From assembly GCA_024291935.2 (NCBI GenBank), contig CM044322.1:71415405-71479404 (forward strand): a DNA stretch of 64,000 nt. Reading direction: 5' to 3'. Below the pieces are notes generated by a model. The model had not been told where the DNA came from. It saw nothing but the letters and a program-made list of their open reading frames with translations, and did no database searches. The position numbers were made by a program, and so were the translations under genes. The DNA is from Okapia johnstoni (lineage: Eukaryota > Chordata > Mammalia > Artiodactyla > Giraffidae). This document shows, one piece after another, positions 1-10,900 of the stretch. Positions within the stretch are counted from its first letter, which is position 1; each line of letters starts with the position of its first letter.

Positions 1-396
1 AGCCCCCCAAAATAAAGTCAGCCACTGTTTCCGCTGTTTCCCTATCTATTTCCCATGAAGTGATGGGACCGGATGCGATGATCTTAGTTTTCCGAATGTT
101 GAGCTTTAAGCCAACTTTTTCACTCTCCACTTTCACTTTCATCAAGAGGCTCTTTAGTTCTTCTTCACTTTCTGCCATAAGGGTGGTGTCATCTGCATAT
201 CTGAGGTTATTGATATTTCTCCTGGCAATCTTGATTCCAGCTTGTGCTTCATCCAGCCCAGCGTTTCTCATGATGTACTCTGTATATAAGTTAAATAAGC
301 AGGGTGACAATATACAGCCTTGGCGTACTCCTTTTCCTATTTGGAACCAGTCTGTTATTCCATGTCCAGTTCTAACTGTTGCTTCCTGAACTGCAA
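1..396 (-). mobile_element. BovB (RTE-type) LINE fragment, antisense
   Basis: Read on the minus strand, this stretch matches the reverse-transcriptase part of the BovB non-LTR retrotransposon that is abundant in ruminants. The codons for the catalytic YADD box are intact at about 188-199. The element runs off the left edge of the window, so its full length and ORF state cannot be judged. The long plus-strand frame at 60-389 is only a shadow of it. Confidence 0.85.
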
Positions 397-460
397 ATCT
401 AATGTGTCTTCCTTGAGTGAGAAATTGGAACATTAATGAGCCAAAATTTAATAGTCCCCC

Positions 461-752
461 ATTGTTTAGGGGAGAAGGCAATGGCAACCCACTCCAGTAC
501 TCTTGCCTGGAAAATCCCATGGACGGACGAGCCTGGTAGGCTGCAGTACATGGGGATGCTAAGAGTCAGACACGACTGAGTGACTTCACTTTCACTTTTC
601 CTTTCATGCATTGGAGAAGGAAATGGCAACCCACTTCAGTGTTCTTGCCTGGAGAATCCCAGAGACAGGGGAGCCTGTGGGCTGCCGTCTATGGGGTCGC
701 ACAGAGTCGGACACGACTGAAGCGACTTAGCAGCAGCAGCATTGTTTAGGGG
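461..752 (+). mobile_element. Bov-A2 dimeric SINE with target-site duplication
   Basis: Two head-to-tail Bov-A monomers (second starts near 613) end in a short CAG-type tail. The element (473-740) is flanked by a perfect 12-bp direct repeat, ATTGTTTAGGGG, at 461-472 and 741-752. The intact duplication marks a fairly recent insertion. Confidence 0.9.
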
Positions 753-869
753 ACAATTATTCTTTCAAGTTAACTTAATATTGTCAGCTTTCTAAATTCT
801 CTATGTCTCCCTCTACTCCAGTCAAATACATGTTAAGCTTTAAATTGAAGCATCATTTTCTTAGGTCAG

Positions 870-2360
870 TCTCCCAAGACAATAGAAGTAAAAGCAAAAA
901 TGAACAGCTGGGACCTAATCGAACTTACAAGCTTTTGCACAGCAAAGAATATCATGAAGAAAACAAAAAGATAGCCTACAGACTAGGAGAAAATATTTGC
1001 AACATGAGACTGACCAGGGATCCATTTCCAAAACTGTATACAAACAACTCATACAACTCAATAACAAAAAACGCACACAACTCAATCTAAAAATGGACAG
1101 AAGACCCAAGTAGACATTTCTCCAAAGAAGATATATAGATGAGCAATAGGCACATGAAAAGACACTCAGCTTTGCTAATTATTAGAGAAATGCAATCAAA
1201 ACAACATTGAGGTATACTCTTCACACCAGTCAAAATGGCCATCATCAAAAAGTCAATAAATAAATACTGAAGAGGGTGTGGAAGAAAGTGAACCCTCCTA
1301 CATTGTTGGTGGGAATGTAAATTAGTGCGACCATTATAGAAGATACTATGGAGGGAGGTTCCTCAAAAAACTAAAAATAGAGTTGCCACTAACTCCAGGA
1401 GATAGTGAAGGCCAGAGAAGCCTGGTGTGCTGCAGTCCTTGGGGCCGCAAGGAGTCGGACATGACTGAACAACCGAACAACAACAATGATCCAGCAATCT
1501 CACTCCTGGGTATCTATCCAGAGAAAACTGTAATTTGAAAAGATATATGCATCCCAATGTTCATGGCAGCACTATTTAGGATAGCTAAGACATAGAAGCA
1601 ACCTTAATGTCCATTGACAGATGAATGGATAAGAAGATGTGGTACACATTTACAATGCAATACCACTCAGCCATAAAAAGAAAGAAATAATGCCATTTGC
1701 AGCAACATGGATGGGCCTAGAGATTATCATACTCACTGAAGTGAGTCAGAAAGAGAAAGATAAATATCATATACCATTTATATGTAGAAACTAAAATAAG
1801 ATAAAATGAACTTATTTACAAAATGGAAACAGACTCACAGACATAGAAAACATGGTTACCAAAGGGGAAGAAGAAGAGGAGGGATAAATTAGGAGTTTGG
1901 GATTAACAGGTGAAAACTACTATATGTAAAATAGATAAACAACGAGGTTCTACTGTATAGCACAGGGAAATATATTCAGTATCCTCTAATAAACTGTAGT
2001 GGAAAAGAACATGAAAAAGAATGTGTGTGTGTATCTGAATCACTGTGCTGTATACCAAAAACTAATACAACATTGTAAACCAAGTGTACTTCAATAAAAA
2101 AAAATAAATGTGTTAAACTTTATATATAGCATGACTATAGTTAATAATACTGTCCTATATATTTGTATTGCTAAGAGAGTAATCTTGAAAGTTCTATTCA
2201 AAAAAAAAATTTTTGTAACTATATGTGGTGACAGATGTTAACTAGATTTATTAGGGCAATCATTTTGCAGCATATACAAATATCAAATCATTAGGTTGTG
2301 CACCTGAAACGATGTAAAATGTCAATTTTACCTCAATAAAAATTAATTTTAAAAAATATG
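870..2360 (+). mobile_element. L1 LINE, 3' part (ORF2 C-terminus and 3' UTR), decayed
   Basis: Sequence from about 880 to 2100 reads as the 3' end of L1 ORF2 followed by a 3' UTR and an A-rich tail near 2094-2106. A second, older L1-type 3' end follows to about 2350. ORF2 is broken by many stops and by a SINE insertion near 1389-1485. No coding capacity remains. Confidence 0.75.
1389..1485 (+). mobile_element. BovB/Bov-tA 3' tail fragment nested in L1
   Basis: A segment of about 97 bp resembling the shared 3' tail of BovB and Bov-tA (ending in a CAA-type tail) interrupts the L1 sequence. The L1 reading resumes on the other side. Confidence 0.65.
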
Positions 2361-2439
2361 TTAAGCACTTGTTGAAGGTTGGATAGTGTCAGAGAACCAT
2401 GGAAAGAACAGAATCATGGAGTCTGACCTTGTTATATTT

Positions 2440-2600
2440 TTATGTAACTTTGTGAATGCTTATTATATGTCAGACACTATTCTAAGCAATTTACATAAGC
2501 AATCTTATTTAATTCTTGCAATCATTTTATTGTCCTGAGACAGAGAAATAGTTTACTCTAGATCACACAGGGTAGTAAGGTTTCAAAAAGGGGCACCTAA
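2440..2600 (-). repeat. Ancient MIR-like SINE
   Basis: The stretch resembles the reverse complement of the MIR core (ATTTAATTCTTGCAATCATT followed by a degenerate 'gagaaat...ctctagatcacaca' block). It is strongly diverged. Confidence 0.45.
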
Positions 2601-2660
2601 CTTCAGCACCCAGGCTTTACAGATCCTTTCAGTTTTTGAATGTACTTATATGCATCCTTT

Positions 2661-2837
2661 AAAAAGTTTCAAATTGCCCACTCCAGTATTCTTGCCTGGA
2701 AAAGTCCATGGACAGAGGAGCCTGGTGGGCTGCAGTCCATGGGGTTACATGACTGAGCACGTGTGCATGAGGGTGGAGGGAGATGGGTTGGTAGCAATAA
2801 ACTGGTAGAACTAAAAAAAAAAAAAAGTTTCAAATTG
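2661..2837 (+). mobile_element. Bov-tA-type SINE (truncated) with 16-bp target-site duplication
   Basis: A 5'-truncated Bov-A unit (2677 to about 2821) ends in a run of A. It is flanked by the perfect direct repeat AAAAAGTTTCAAATTG at 2661-2676 and 2822-2837. Confidence 0.85.
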
Positions 2838-3350
2838 AAATGTAGTTGATATACAATATTATATTAGTTTCAGATGAACAGCATTGCGATTCAATGTTTT
2901 TAGAGATACTGCTGTTGAAAGTTATTACAAAGTAATGGCTGTAATTTTCTGCGCTGTACAATATATCTTTGTTGCTTAAATTTTTAATTTGCAGTATAGC
3001 CTAACTTAATATTTTACAATTATTCCCAAATTGTGTTCTTTTACATGATTATTAATGGCTGCATATCATTCTTAATGGGCCATACCATAATTTATATAGC
3101 CATTTATGTAATTTACAGGGTTTTTTTTCAGTTAAAATACCTTGATGTTCTTTTCTCTCTTGTAATCAAGTCTTTTTTTTTTTTTCATGTATTTATTTTA
3201 GTTGGAGGCTAATTACTTTACAATATTGTAGTGGTTTTTGCCATACAGTGACATGAATCAGCCATGGGTGTAATCAAGTCTTTTTGCACATCCCTGATTA
3301 TTTCTTTAGGACAAATTCCTGAAAGTGGAATTGCTGCACCAGGGCAATCA
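2838..3350 (-). mobile_element. Old L1 3' end, antisense, split by a younger insertion
   Basis: 2838-3000 reads as an antisense L1 3' UTR. From about 3020 the pattern of an older antisense L1 ('ttattaatggctgcatat') begins. It is interrupted at 3161-3285 by a young L1-BT insertion and resumes to about 3350 ('attcctgaaagtggaattgc'). Confidence 0.6.
3161..3285 (-). mobile_element. Short 5'-truncated L1-BT 3' end with 17-bp target-site duplication
   Basis: An antisense L1-BT tail of about 90 bp begins with a long T run (the poly-A tail read backwards) and lies in an older L1. The direct repeat TGTAATCAAGTCTTTTT is present at 3161-3177 and 3269-3285. Confidence 0.85.
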
Positions 3351-4123
3351 CTTAAAGCAGTTGGAATTAAGGGAAAGCAACGTCAGCTAACGAAAACCGT
3401 TCGATGTCCCGCTCTAAGCCCCACCGAGGAGGGTTAATTCTCCACGCCAGCCCTGTGGCAGAGGGCAGCGCTCAGAGTACTGGCGGCTGTGGCAGAGAAG
3501 AGCCTCCAATGCCAAGATCGATAAACTGTCTCACCGCTGGCATGTTCAGCTTTCCACTCTGGCTTCCTGTGATTTCTGACCGGAAGTCATTGGGGCAGAC
3601 CTACTCCAGGGTTTGTAAAACTACGGCTCGGACTTCGTGAAGGGACCTGCAGGACAATCCCACCATCCCTCTGCGGGGTCCTAATCTCCCGCCCCACACC
3701 ACACAGTTCAGTTCAACAGCTTCAGAACAGCGTATTTGTATTCTCTCTTAGGGAGATTGGTGTTTTGTTTTTTTTTTAATTGTCGGGTACGTTTTAGATA
3801 CCCACCCTTTTATCAATAGTGTAATAAATCTTATGTCACTACAGCTCTTCAGAAGTGGCCTACGTCACCGTTCTGTTCATCCTAGACTTGTCAGAGAGAT
3901 TACCTAATTATTATTATTATTACCTAATAATGGTTATTGGGCACATAAGAGTCTCGCAATCTTGAGTTAACCCGTAATGCTGGTGAAAGGTCCGTGATGC
4001 GCGTTTTTCCCGGTGCTTCATTGGGTTTATCACAGTTTCACAAAATGCCGGCGGAAGGAGGCGGGTACGCAGTGCTCGTCATCCTTAAGTAAGGTGCCGC
4101 CGCAGCGGCCCCCACTCGCGAGA
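3351..4123. other. Intergenic, no gene recognised
   Basis: Mostly single-copy-looking DNA leading to the first tRNA gene. It has a short ATT-repeat near 3908-3922. The 78-codon frame at 3404-3640 has no recognisable protein features. The last 60 bases before the tRNA are GC-rich. Confidence 0.6.
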
Positions 4124-4196
4124 GCCCGGATAGCTCAGTCGGTAGAGCATCAGACTTTTAATCTGAGGGTCCAGGGTTCAAGTCCCTGTTCGGGCG
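4124..4196 (+). tRNA. tRNA-Lys-TTT: tRNA-Lys (anticodon TTT)
   Basis: A complete 73-nt cloverleaf reads lysine AAA codons. The 7-bp acceptor stem starts GCCCGGA and closes with TTCGGGC, with discriminator G at 4196. The internal promoter is intact: A box at about 4131-4142 (TAGCTCAGTCGG) and B box GGTTCAAGTCC at 4175-4185. The anticodon TTT is at 4157-4159, there is no intron and CCA is not encoded. A T4 RNA polymerase III terminator lies at 4198-4201, two bases after the gene. The sequence equals what I remember as the common mammalian nuclear tRNA-Lys(UUU). An identical copy faces it at 4464-4536. Confidence 0.98.
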
Positions 4197-4463
4197 GTTT
4201 TGGTTTTCACCTCCAGTTTTGTTTTCTTCCCCAGTTCTTGCAAATCTGAAGGAAAAAAATTCCTCTCGGACAGGACATCACCGTGCAAAACCTCCGCACT
4301 CATCAAGAAATTGAATCATTTTGAGTAGCCGCTTGACTTTCTTCCCTGAGTGTACGTTTATCTATCATACTCCGAAATCAATGAAAAATAAGGTTGATTC
4401 GACTTAAGGTAGAAATAGACTGAGCAACTAAATAAACCTTGAAATTTTCGAAAAACCTTAAAG
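4197..4463. other. 267-bp spacer between two facing tRNA genes
   Basis: AT-rich DNA with no gene. Each side carries the terminator T-run of the adjacent tRNA gene (TTTT at 4198-4201; AAAAA at 4451-4455, which is TTTTT for the minus-strand gene). Any read-through transcripts would be antisense to the opposite tRNA. Confidence 0.8.
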
Positions 4464-4536
4464 CGCCCGAACAGGGACTTGAACCCTGGACCCTCAGATT
4501 AAAAGTCTGATGCTCTACCGACTGAGCTATCCGGGC
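4464..4536 (-). tRNA. tRNA-Lys-TTT: tRNA-Lys (anticodon TTT), second identical copy
   Basis: The reverse complement is identical over all 73 bases to the gene at 4124-4196, including A box, B box, anticodon TTT and discriminator G. The gene is transcribed leftward toward its twin, and a T5 terminator follows at 4455-4451. The 10 bases upstream of each copy also resemble each other (CGCGAGA versus CGAGAGA next to GCCCGG). This suggests an inverted duplication that included some 5' flank, with the gene body kept identical since. Confidence 0.98.
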
Positions 4537-7500
4537 TCTCTCGTGAAGTACTTTCTCTTCTCTTTACTTGATAATATTCGAATAAATTCGAATAAACTCA
4601 AATCTAAATTTTAATTATAATTATTTTTTCCAGTAAGGTGAGGAAGCACAAACATTCATTTTTCTGTGTTTTTCTCCATTTACTTAAAACATGCTTTCTT
4701 CAAGTTCCTTCATATTTCATGTCTGATGAATTTCCAACATTCACTAAGCTCTCTAAAATTACGTGGTAGTAAATTACAGAAAAATGAGCAACGAAGACGA
4801 ACATTAAAATTCCGACAGGTGCAACCTTTTTTTTACTACCCTTCTGTCTTCAGCATACTGCTTCCCTGACAGGGCCTCTGAACGTCAGTAATACTCCACT
4901 GAACCAGGTTACAGTATTTTCCCCATATTTTTAATGAACGATAGGACCTCTTAATTTTAGTTACATTCTACTAAGCCAGATTACAATATTTTCCCCATAT
5001 TTTTAAAGAACAATATATTTCCATTCACTTGATGATATAGCTGTTAAATAGGCATTCCTTAGCCCAAAAGAAGGAAAGATACATTTGATTCATAAATAGA
5101 GGAGCTAATATAGGAAAAGAGAAGTGACTGTGGAAAGGTGGATCTGAATATAAATTGAGAGAAAGGGAGTTTAGACCTTTAATTTAGATTTTGATTGAAT
5201 TTTTCCCTTTCTCCCTCTTCTAGACAAGTTGCAGTTTTCAAATCAGGCTCCCAAGGTGAATCCTTCTAAAGCAGTATTAGTGTGTACCAGTGGAAGCAAC
5301 ATAGATTATTAAGAATAAAAATCTCCAGATCAGCCTGGCTTTTCCTAAAATCAACTTCATCAACCTTGACGCATAGGGTGAGGAAAACAGGATTATGAAA
5401 TTTCAAGACTGATAAGGGAGTGCGTTTTTTTTTTCTGGGAACCTGAGGCTTCTGACACAATGAACAAAATTGCCCAGCCTCAGTTGTAGGAGTTTGTTTC
5501 CTACAATTGCCTGATTCTTTAAATACACAGGCCAACAAACTGTGTGATCCTAAACAGGCCTGAGTTTCTATAAAATGAGGGAAATTGATTGGATGACTTG
5601 TAAGACACTTTCTAAATCTAAAATTTTTTCCACTCTTGTTACTTTTTCCACAGTGAGTAAGATTAGAAGAAAGACTCAAAACTCAACAGGAAGGAATAAT
5701 GTAATTATACAAACATTTATTGATCACCTGTTGATATTATGGCTTAGGTTCTGTGATGGCTCTAAAGTCAGAGATATATAGGACCTGGATCCTGCTCACA
5801 GTCTAGGAGAGAAGGCAGACATTTAAGCAATTAATTTTAACAAAGTAATAAATGCCGTAATAAGAATTCAAGTACAAGAAGAGGCAGGAGATGAGAATGG
5901 ACAGAAAGGGTGTACAAAATGAGGGCAAGGGGTCCTTCAGTTTTCAGCAAGGAAAACACAGGATCAGAGTTGAATTTCAAAAAGTAACTGTCAGAGGTAT
6001 GCAGAGAAACTGTAGTGAGCCAGACAGACATTTATCTATTCAGATATTTCTTGAGCACTCATGTGTGAAATAAGGAAAAACTTTTTGCTCTGTTTGAATG
6101 AGATGTGAAAATACCTAACTTTTTTTTTTTTAAGGAAGGGAAATAGTAGCTGTCCAGTGTCCCTAAAGAAGCAAAAATAAAATTGTTGTTGTTGTTTTTC
6201 CTGCCCAATGGCTTCGTTCGTTACATCGTATTGCCTTTCCTCCAGGATAATAAACCAACTGTTTAAACAGACTAACTCATGAATTGCTTATTGAGCACCT
6301 ACTATTTCCACAGCAATGAGACAGGCACAGTGGGAAGGAAAACAGCAAGTCTGGAAGAAAAATGAGAAAGGAAAATTGTGTTTTGGGGATGGTGAATAAA
6401 TTAATCTGGCTGTAATAAAGGGAGGTAGACAGGGAAATTGTGGGATTGGAGACAGCTGATAGGGTTTATTTCAGGCTAGAGGAGAATAATTTTATCACAT
6501 AGGCAACAGCAAAGTTTGAAAGTCAAATTGAAAGTTTGGCTTGTTAACATTGTAAAGTCCCATCTGAAGTAGCATGAACTGAATCTGCTCTTTCTATATT
6601 GGGTTACAAAATACCACCAGTAGAGCTTTCTCCTTTTTAAGCAAGTAGTCTTCCTGGAGTGCTACCAAGCGTCTCACTCACATTGACTGTTGAACTTAAT
6701 TCTCCCACTAGAGGGCAGTCTAAACTCACAGATTCTAGATTTCTGGATCAAACCCTCCCCCCACCTTCTCAAACTGAAATTTCCCCACTAATTATTAAAC
6801 ACATGCTCTTTGCTCTTCTACTCATAAGACTCATCGACCTTTGAAAATTTCCATCAACTCTGTATCAGAGCTAGGAAAGTTGTGGATGAAGAAATGGGTC
6901 CCCAAATCAATGCCTGATGTAATTCATCAGAGACCCAGTGCTTCACCATCACGGTACGGTTTTTGAGTTGAGAACATTACAAGGTACAGAGATGCATGGT
7001 ACAGAGGAGTTGCTCTGAAAAGTTTCCTTTTGTGTTTTTGGTCCAATAACTCCAAACTGAGAGCAGCCTGGGTTTCTGGTGGGCTCTTCAAGCTCTCTCC
7101 CACCACCCTCCTCTCTATGACAGAAAGGCTAACAGCTCAAGAAGCCCCTCTAGCTTCTAGAACTCACTGGCTTCTTGTCAATCCCAAGGGCTTTTCCAGT
7201 CCCGCCCTCCTGGATGTCTCGGCACACTTGTGTCCCCAGCTCTCTCTCCTGACACTTTCTCTCCTCCTCCTTTCTGACACCCGGGCATCTCAGTCCTTCC
7301 TCCCATTCAGGCCTCTTCCTTCCTCTATTTGCCCACTTGGGTGATGTCACATATGTAACTTGGTTCATCATCTATGAATGGAAGAGTCCAAAATTGAAAC
7401 CACTTGTCCATGCCTCTACTTTCAATTTAGTTTCATAAATCTAAAGTCTACTAGACATCCCCACCTGAACGTTCCAGAGACACTGCAAGTCCAAATTTAA

Positions 7501-9197
7501 TTTAATGTCCAAAATCAGAGCCGTGATTGCTCCCCCAATACCCGGGCCCTGTCTTACTACAGTCCCTCACTTAGTAAATGGCACCACCTGCCCCCAATTC
7601 CTAAGGCATCAGGTGGGGAATGATTCTACACTCTTCCCCTCACTGATGATCCCTACATTCAGTACAGTACCAAGTATTATTGGCTTGACGGCCTGACTCT
7701 CTTGTATCTGTCCTTCCCTCCCATCCCAGCCTTCTGTCCCTGCTTCCAGACTCTCTGCTCTTGCACTGTGAATGCACCCATGGCCTCCCCGTGAGTTCCC
7801 AGCCGGTACTCCTAACCTAGCAACACTCAAATGGCAGACTCCAATTTGAAGAAACAATTTACAAAGGGCCAGCAGGGCATAGACAGCCAGAAGAAACAAT
7901 GTGCAGTCCCCCGGGGCCAGCAGAAAAGGGAGTTTCCACTTCTTGGTTTGAAAGTGGAAGGAAGGGAGTGAGCGATTCTCTAAACGAAGCAAGAAGAGGG
8001 GAAGGCAGAGGGAGGGACAGGAGCCGAGAGGGAAGGGGAAACACCTGAAGGAAGCTTTGTTGAGCGTGGCAGCCAGCCCACAGTGAGTGACCCCAGAGAA
8101 AAGGAGCCCAAGGGAGAAATGTCCAGGCCTCTTTGGCCTCCCTCCTCCCACTCTTCTGAGGAGGCTCCCCACTGGCCCATCCCTTCTAGGAAACCAGAGG
8201 GCCCAGAGTGGATCTGCAGGGGCAAAGGGAAGACATGCAGTGTGTGTTCCAAATCCTCCTTAATAGGCCGCATCACTGATCACATCACTCCTAGTCTACT
8301 CCCTGGGTTCTCTGTTGCCCACAGGGCTAAACCTAAACTTTTTGACATGCCCTGGTTTCTCTTATAACACAGAATTTTCTCCCTACCGAGATGCATTAAA
8401 AAGGCTTTAATATGATCCTCAGCCCAGCAACTCAGGCAGGCCTATTTTCTGTTAGCTATTCACTGAAGACTTTTCACTCCAGCGACACTGGACCACTGAT
8501 GGCCCCATACTACTCTGTTCTCTCAGGCTTCCGAGCTTAACCTGATGACAGGCACACAGCAAGCTGTCATAAATTTGTGTTGTGATCAAGCAGTGAATGA
8601 GTGAATGAATGCATGTTTTTATCCCCTGAGGCTCTTGAGCATTAGGAATAGCGTCATACATACGTTATATGTACAGAACACACAGGCTGTGGTCATCAAA
8701 ATGGCCCATTCTTTCCTTTGATCTTCACAACAGGCCTGAGTGGGAAGCAAAGCTGATAGAACTATTGATGCTCAGAGGGTGAAGTGGACTGCCCAAGGCC
8801 ATGGTGCAGTGAGTAGAAAACAAACACAAGCCTTTGTCCCTTCTCCTTTCATGAGCTTCTCCTCCTATTGTCTCACTCAAGGTTGCCTGCACTGCACTGG
8901 TTGCAAGGTTCTTTGCACTGGCCCAGATTTCACCTTATATGAGAACAAAACAATACCCCAAGAGGTACCTCCAAATCATGATCTCACTTTTTACATTGCT
9001 TTCTCCCTCTACATAGGACTTCATCTGGTTTTTCCAATTTCCTTCCCCAAAATAGTTATCCTCCTTTGAGCTCTAAAGTCTCTTCCATTTCTATAAGCCT
9101 ATGAATCTAAGACATGTTGGATATCTTGAAGTTTCAAATTAATGAGGAAATTTTACAAGGCTCTTATCTTTTTTAAAAGGCCTTTCTGACACCCTTA
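4537..9197. other. Intergenic DNA between the tRNA pair and the PIK3C2B promoter
   Basis: I recognise no gene here. Several frames of 60-190 codons exist, the longest on the minus strand at 7609-8172, but none shows a conserved domain, good codon bias or a splice context. Old repeats account for part: an L2/MIR-like block near 5705-5830 and a MIR-like block near 8700-8830. The rest is plain unique sequence. Confidence 0.6.
8700..8830 (-). repeat. Ancient MIR-like SINE
   Basis: The stretch matches the reverse complement of the MIR consensus. The most recognisable part is the 'gctcagagggtgaagtgg' region followed by 'actgcccaaggcca'. It is heavily diverged. Confidence 0.55.
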
Positions 9198-9323
9198 AAA
9201 AAATAAAACCTCTGGAAGGGGAACACATGTACACCCATGGCAGATTCATGTCAATGTATGGCAAAACCAATACAATATTAAAGTAAAAAAAAAAAAAATT
9301 TTAAAAAATTAAAAAATAAAACC
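9198..9323 (+). mobile_element. Short 5'-truncated L1-BT 3' end with 13-bp target-site duplication
   Basis: About 75 bp of L1-BT 3' end on the plus strand is followed by a poly-A tract (from about 9285). The flanking direct repeat AAAAAATAAAACC lies at 9198-9210 and 9311-9323. The repeat is itself A-rich, as expected for the L1 endonuclease target. Confidence 0.8.
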
Positions 9324-9625
9324 CACAAAACTCCAGTGAACCCAAAACAGACTGTAATAGTAGCATTTTAACAAACAGATCTTTGAGACCAGAGAAGGCA
9401 CAGGTTTGCATATGTTTCCCTGAGAACCCTGGCAGGAGAATCCTGGGCCTCTGACCTCAGGCTGGGAGTACTGAGCCCTAGATACCTGAAGCGGACGGCA
9501 GGGGAGGGACGCTGAGAACCAGAACCCATAGCAGTCTGGCAAGGAAGAAAGAAGGAGGACCCTGGTGGACACCAAGATTCAGGTTTTGAGGAACATATAC
9601 TTTGAGATCAGAGAGCATCGTTATT

Positions 9626-9660
9626 ATGCAAACCAAATGCAAATGAGGGGCGGGCCAATG
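9626..9660 (+). promoter_or_regulatory. Octamer / GC-box / CCAAT cluster upstream of PIK3C2B
   Basis: Within 35 bp lie TATGCAAA (9626-9633), a perfect POU octamer ATGCAAAT (9637-9644), a GC box GGGGCGGG (9647-9654) and CCAAT (9655-9659). The cluster sits about 1 kb upstream of the exon 1 donor, just before the GC content rises. The motifs are seen directly; regulatory use is inferred. Confidence 0.35.
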
Positions 9661-10099
9661 ATGGGTTTCTTTGGGTGGAGCCCTTCGGAAAATTCTTCTA
9701 GAGACCACTGCTCAAACAAAGGTACTGAGTCAAAATTTTAAATAGAACGTAATGTATGAAAGATTTTCCCCCTGCGCTGGTTGGGCTGGAGGATCAACCA
9801 CCACCCTTCCCCCTCAGGTTGTAGACTGCTATTTAACGGGGCTCGGGTCACACGACCCACTAGGGCGAACCGAAAAACCAATGAAGCAGAAAAGTGCAAA
9901 AGGGAGAGGCAGCTTCCCCCCGCCGTCTCCTCCGTCCTCAAGGTAGGGACTCTCTCAGACATCGCTCTGTTAATGATGGGGGGAAAATTCCACCCACCGA
10001 TACCCGGACCTCAAAACTCTGTCATTTCTAGGAGAATGATCTGGCATTCGTCTGGCACACAGCAAAGGGGTCCCAGCAGGGGAAGGTAACGACCATCTG

Positions 10100-10900
10100 C
10101 AAACACTCTCGCGCGAGTGGGGAGTGGAGATTCGGCCCCTGGGTTCCCGAAGCACGAGTCGACGCCTTGCTTTTCCCTCCCCGCGCGCAAAGGCCGGGGA
10201 GGCGGGGAGCCTGGCGGGAGGGGCGGGAGGGGCGGGAGGGGCGGGCGGCCGGGCTTGGGGCCCGCCCTCCTCCGCGCTCCGGGCGCTGCGGGCTGGGGCC
10301 GCGGCTTGCGGCTGCCCGCCCTGCCCGCGTCCGGCCGAGCCTCGGCCGCCGTGCATTGCGCGGGGTCTCCGGGAGATGGCTTCCACGCGCTCGCTCGGGG
10401 CTGCCGCTATTGTCTACCCCGGGCCCGCCGGACCCCGCGGGCTCGCGCACGCCCTCCGCTGAGCCGACTCCGCAGCCGGTCCTCGCGCCCCTTCTGCCTC
10501 CCCGCTGCCCCGGGCCCGGCGCCTGCTGCGTGCTGCCCAGGAGGGAGCGGCCCGGAGGAGGCGGTGCGCGGCCGGAGCCGCCCGGAGCCGGCAGCCCGGG
10601 TATCCGAGCGCACAACCGCAGGAAACCGCAGTGGGCGCAGGTAAGGCGCGCACCCAGCCGGGCGCCCCGGCCCGCGTCTGCGGATCACCCGCCGAGTGGG
10701 GCGGACGGAGGTCGGGGGCTCTCACTGCAGCATGGCAGCGGCGAAGTGCAACAATGGAAGGAGCCGGGGCGCGGGCCGCGGGCCGCGGGCCGCGGGGGCG
10801 GTGGGCGCCGAGCTCCGGCTCCCGCACCCTAGCGAGCGGGTGGCCCCGCTGCCTCCCCGCTCCTGGGGTCTCTGGGCGTCTCGGACCCCGGGCGCCCTCT
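10100..10900 (+). promoter_or_regulatory. PIK3C2B: CpG island and probable promoter of PIK3C2B
   Basis: GC and CpG content rises sharply from about 10100 and falls after about 10900, unlike the AT-rich flanks. The core has tandem GC boxes in a four-fold GGGAGGGGC array (10212-10250). I see no TATA box, which fits a dispersed CpG-island promoter. It overlaps the non-coding first exon, whose donor is at 10641. Long frames on both strands across this region come from the lack of stop codons in GC-rich DNA, not from genes. Confidence 0.75.
10251..10640 (+). other. PIK3C2B: PIK3C2B exon 1 (5' UTR); 5' end uncertain
   Basis: The 3' edge is well supported: a consensus donor CAG|GTAAGG at 10640/10641 lies inside the CpG island, upstream and in the right orientation. 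The transcription start cannot be placed from sequence; the start given is only a guess just after the GC-box array. The exon holds no main start codon, because translation begins in exon 2. An upstream ATG at 10376 (GAGATGG context) opens a 28-codon frame ending in TGA at 10462, which would be a uORF if transcription starts before it. Confidence 0.55.

Noticed and set aside
4013..4249. 78-codon frame on the plus strand
   Set aside because: It runs through the tRNA-Lys gene, which fully explains the sequence.
7609..8172. 187-codon minus-strand frame
   Set aside because: No conserved domain, no splice or promoter context, and overlapping frames of similar length on both strands; reads as chance.
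10028..10832. Several long frames on both strands over the CpG island
   Set aside because: GC-rich DNA has few stop codons; peptides are Arg/Pro/Gly/Ala-rich with no family match. Exon 1 is non-coding in this gene.
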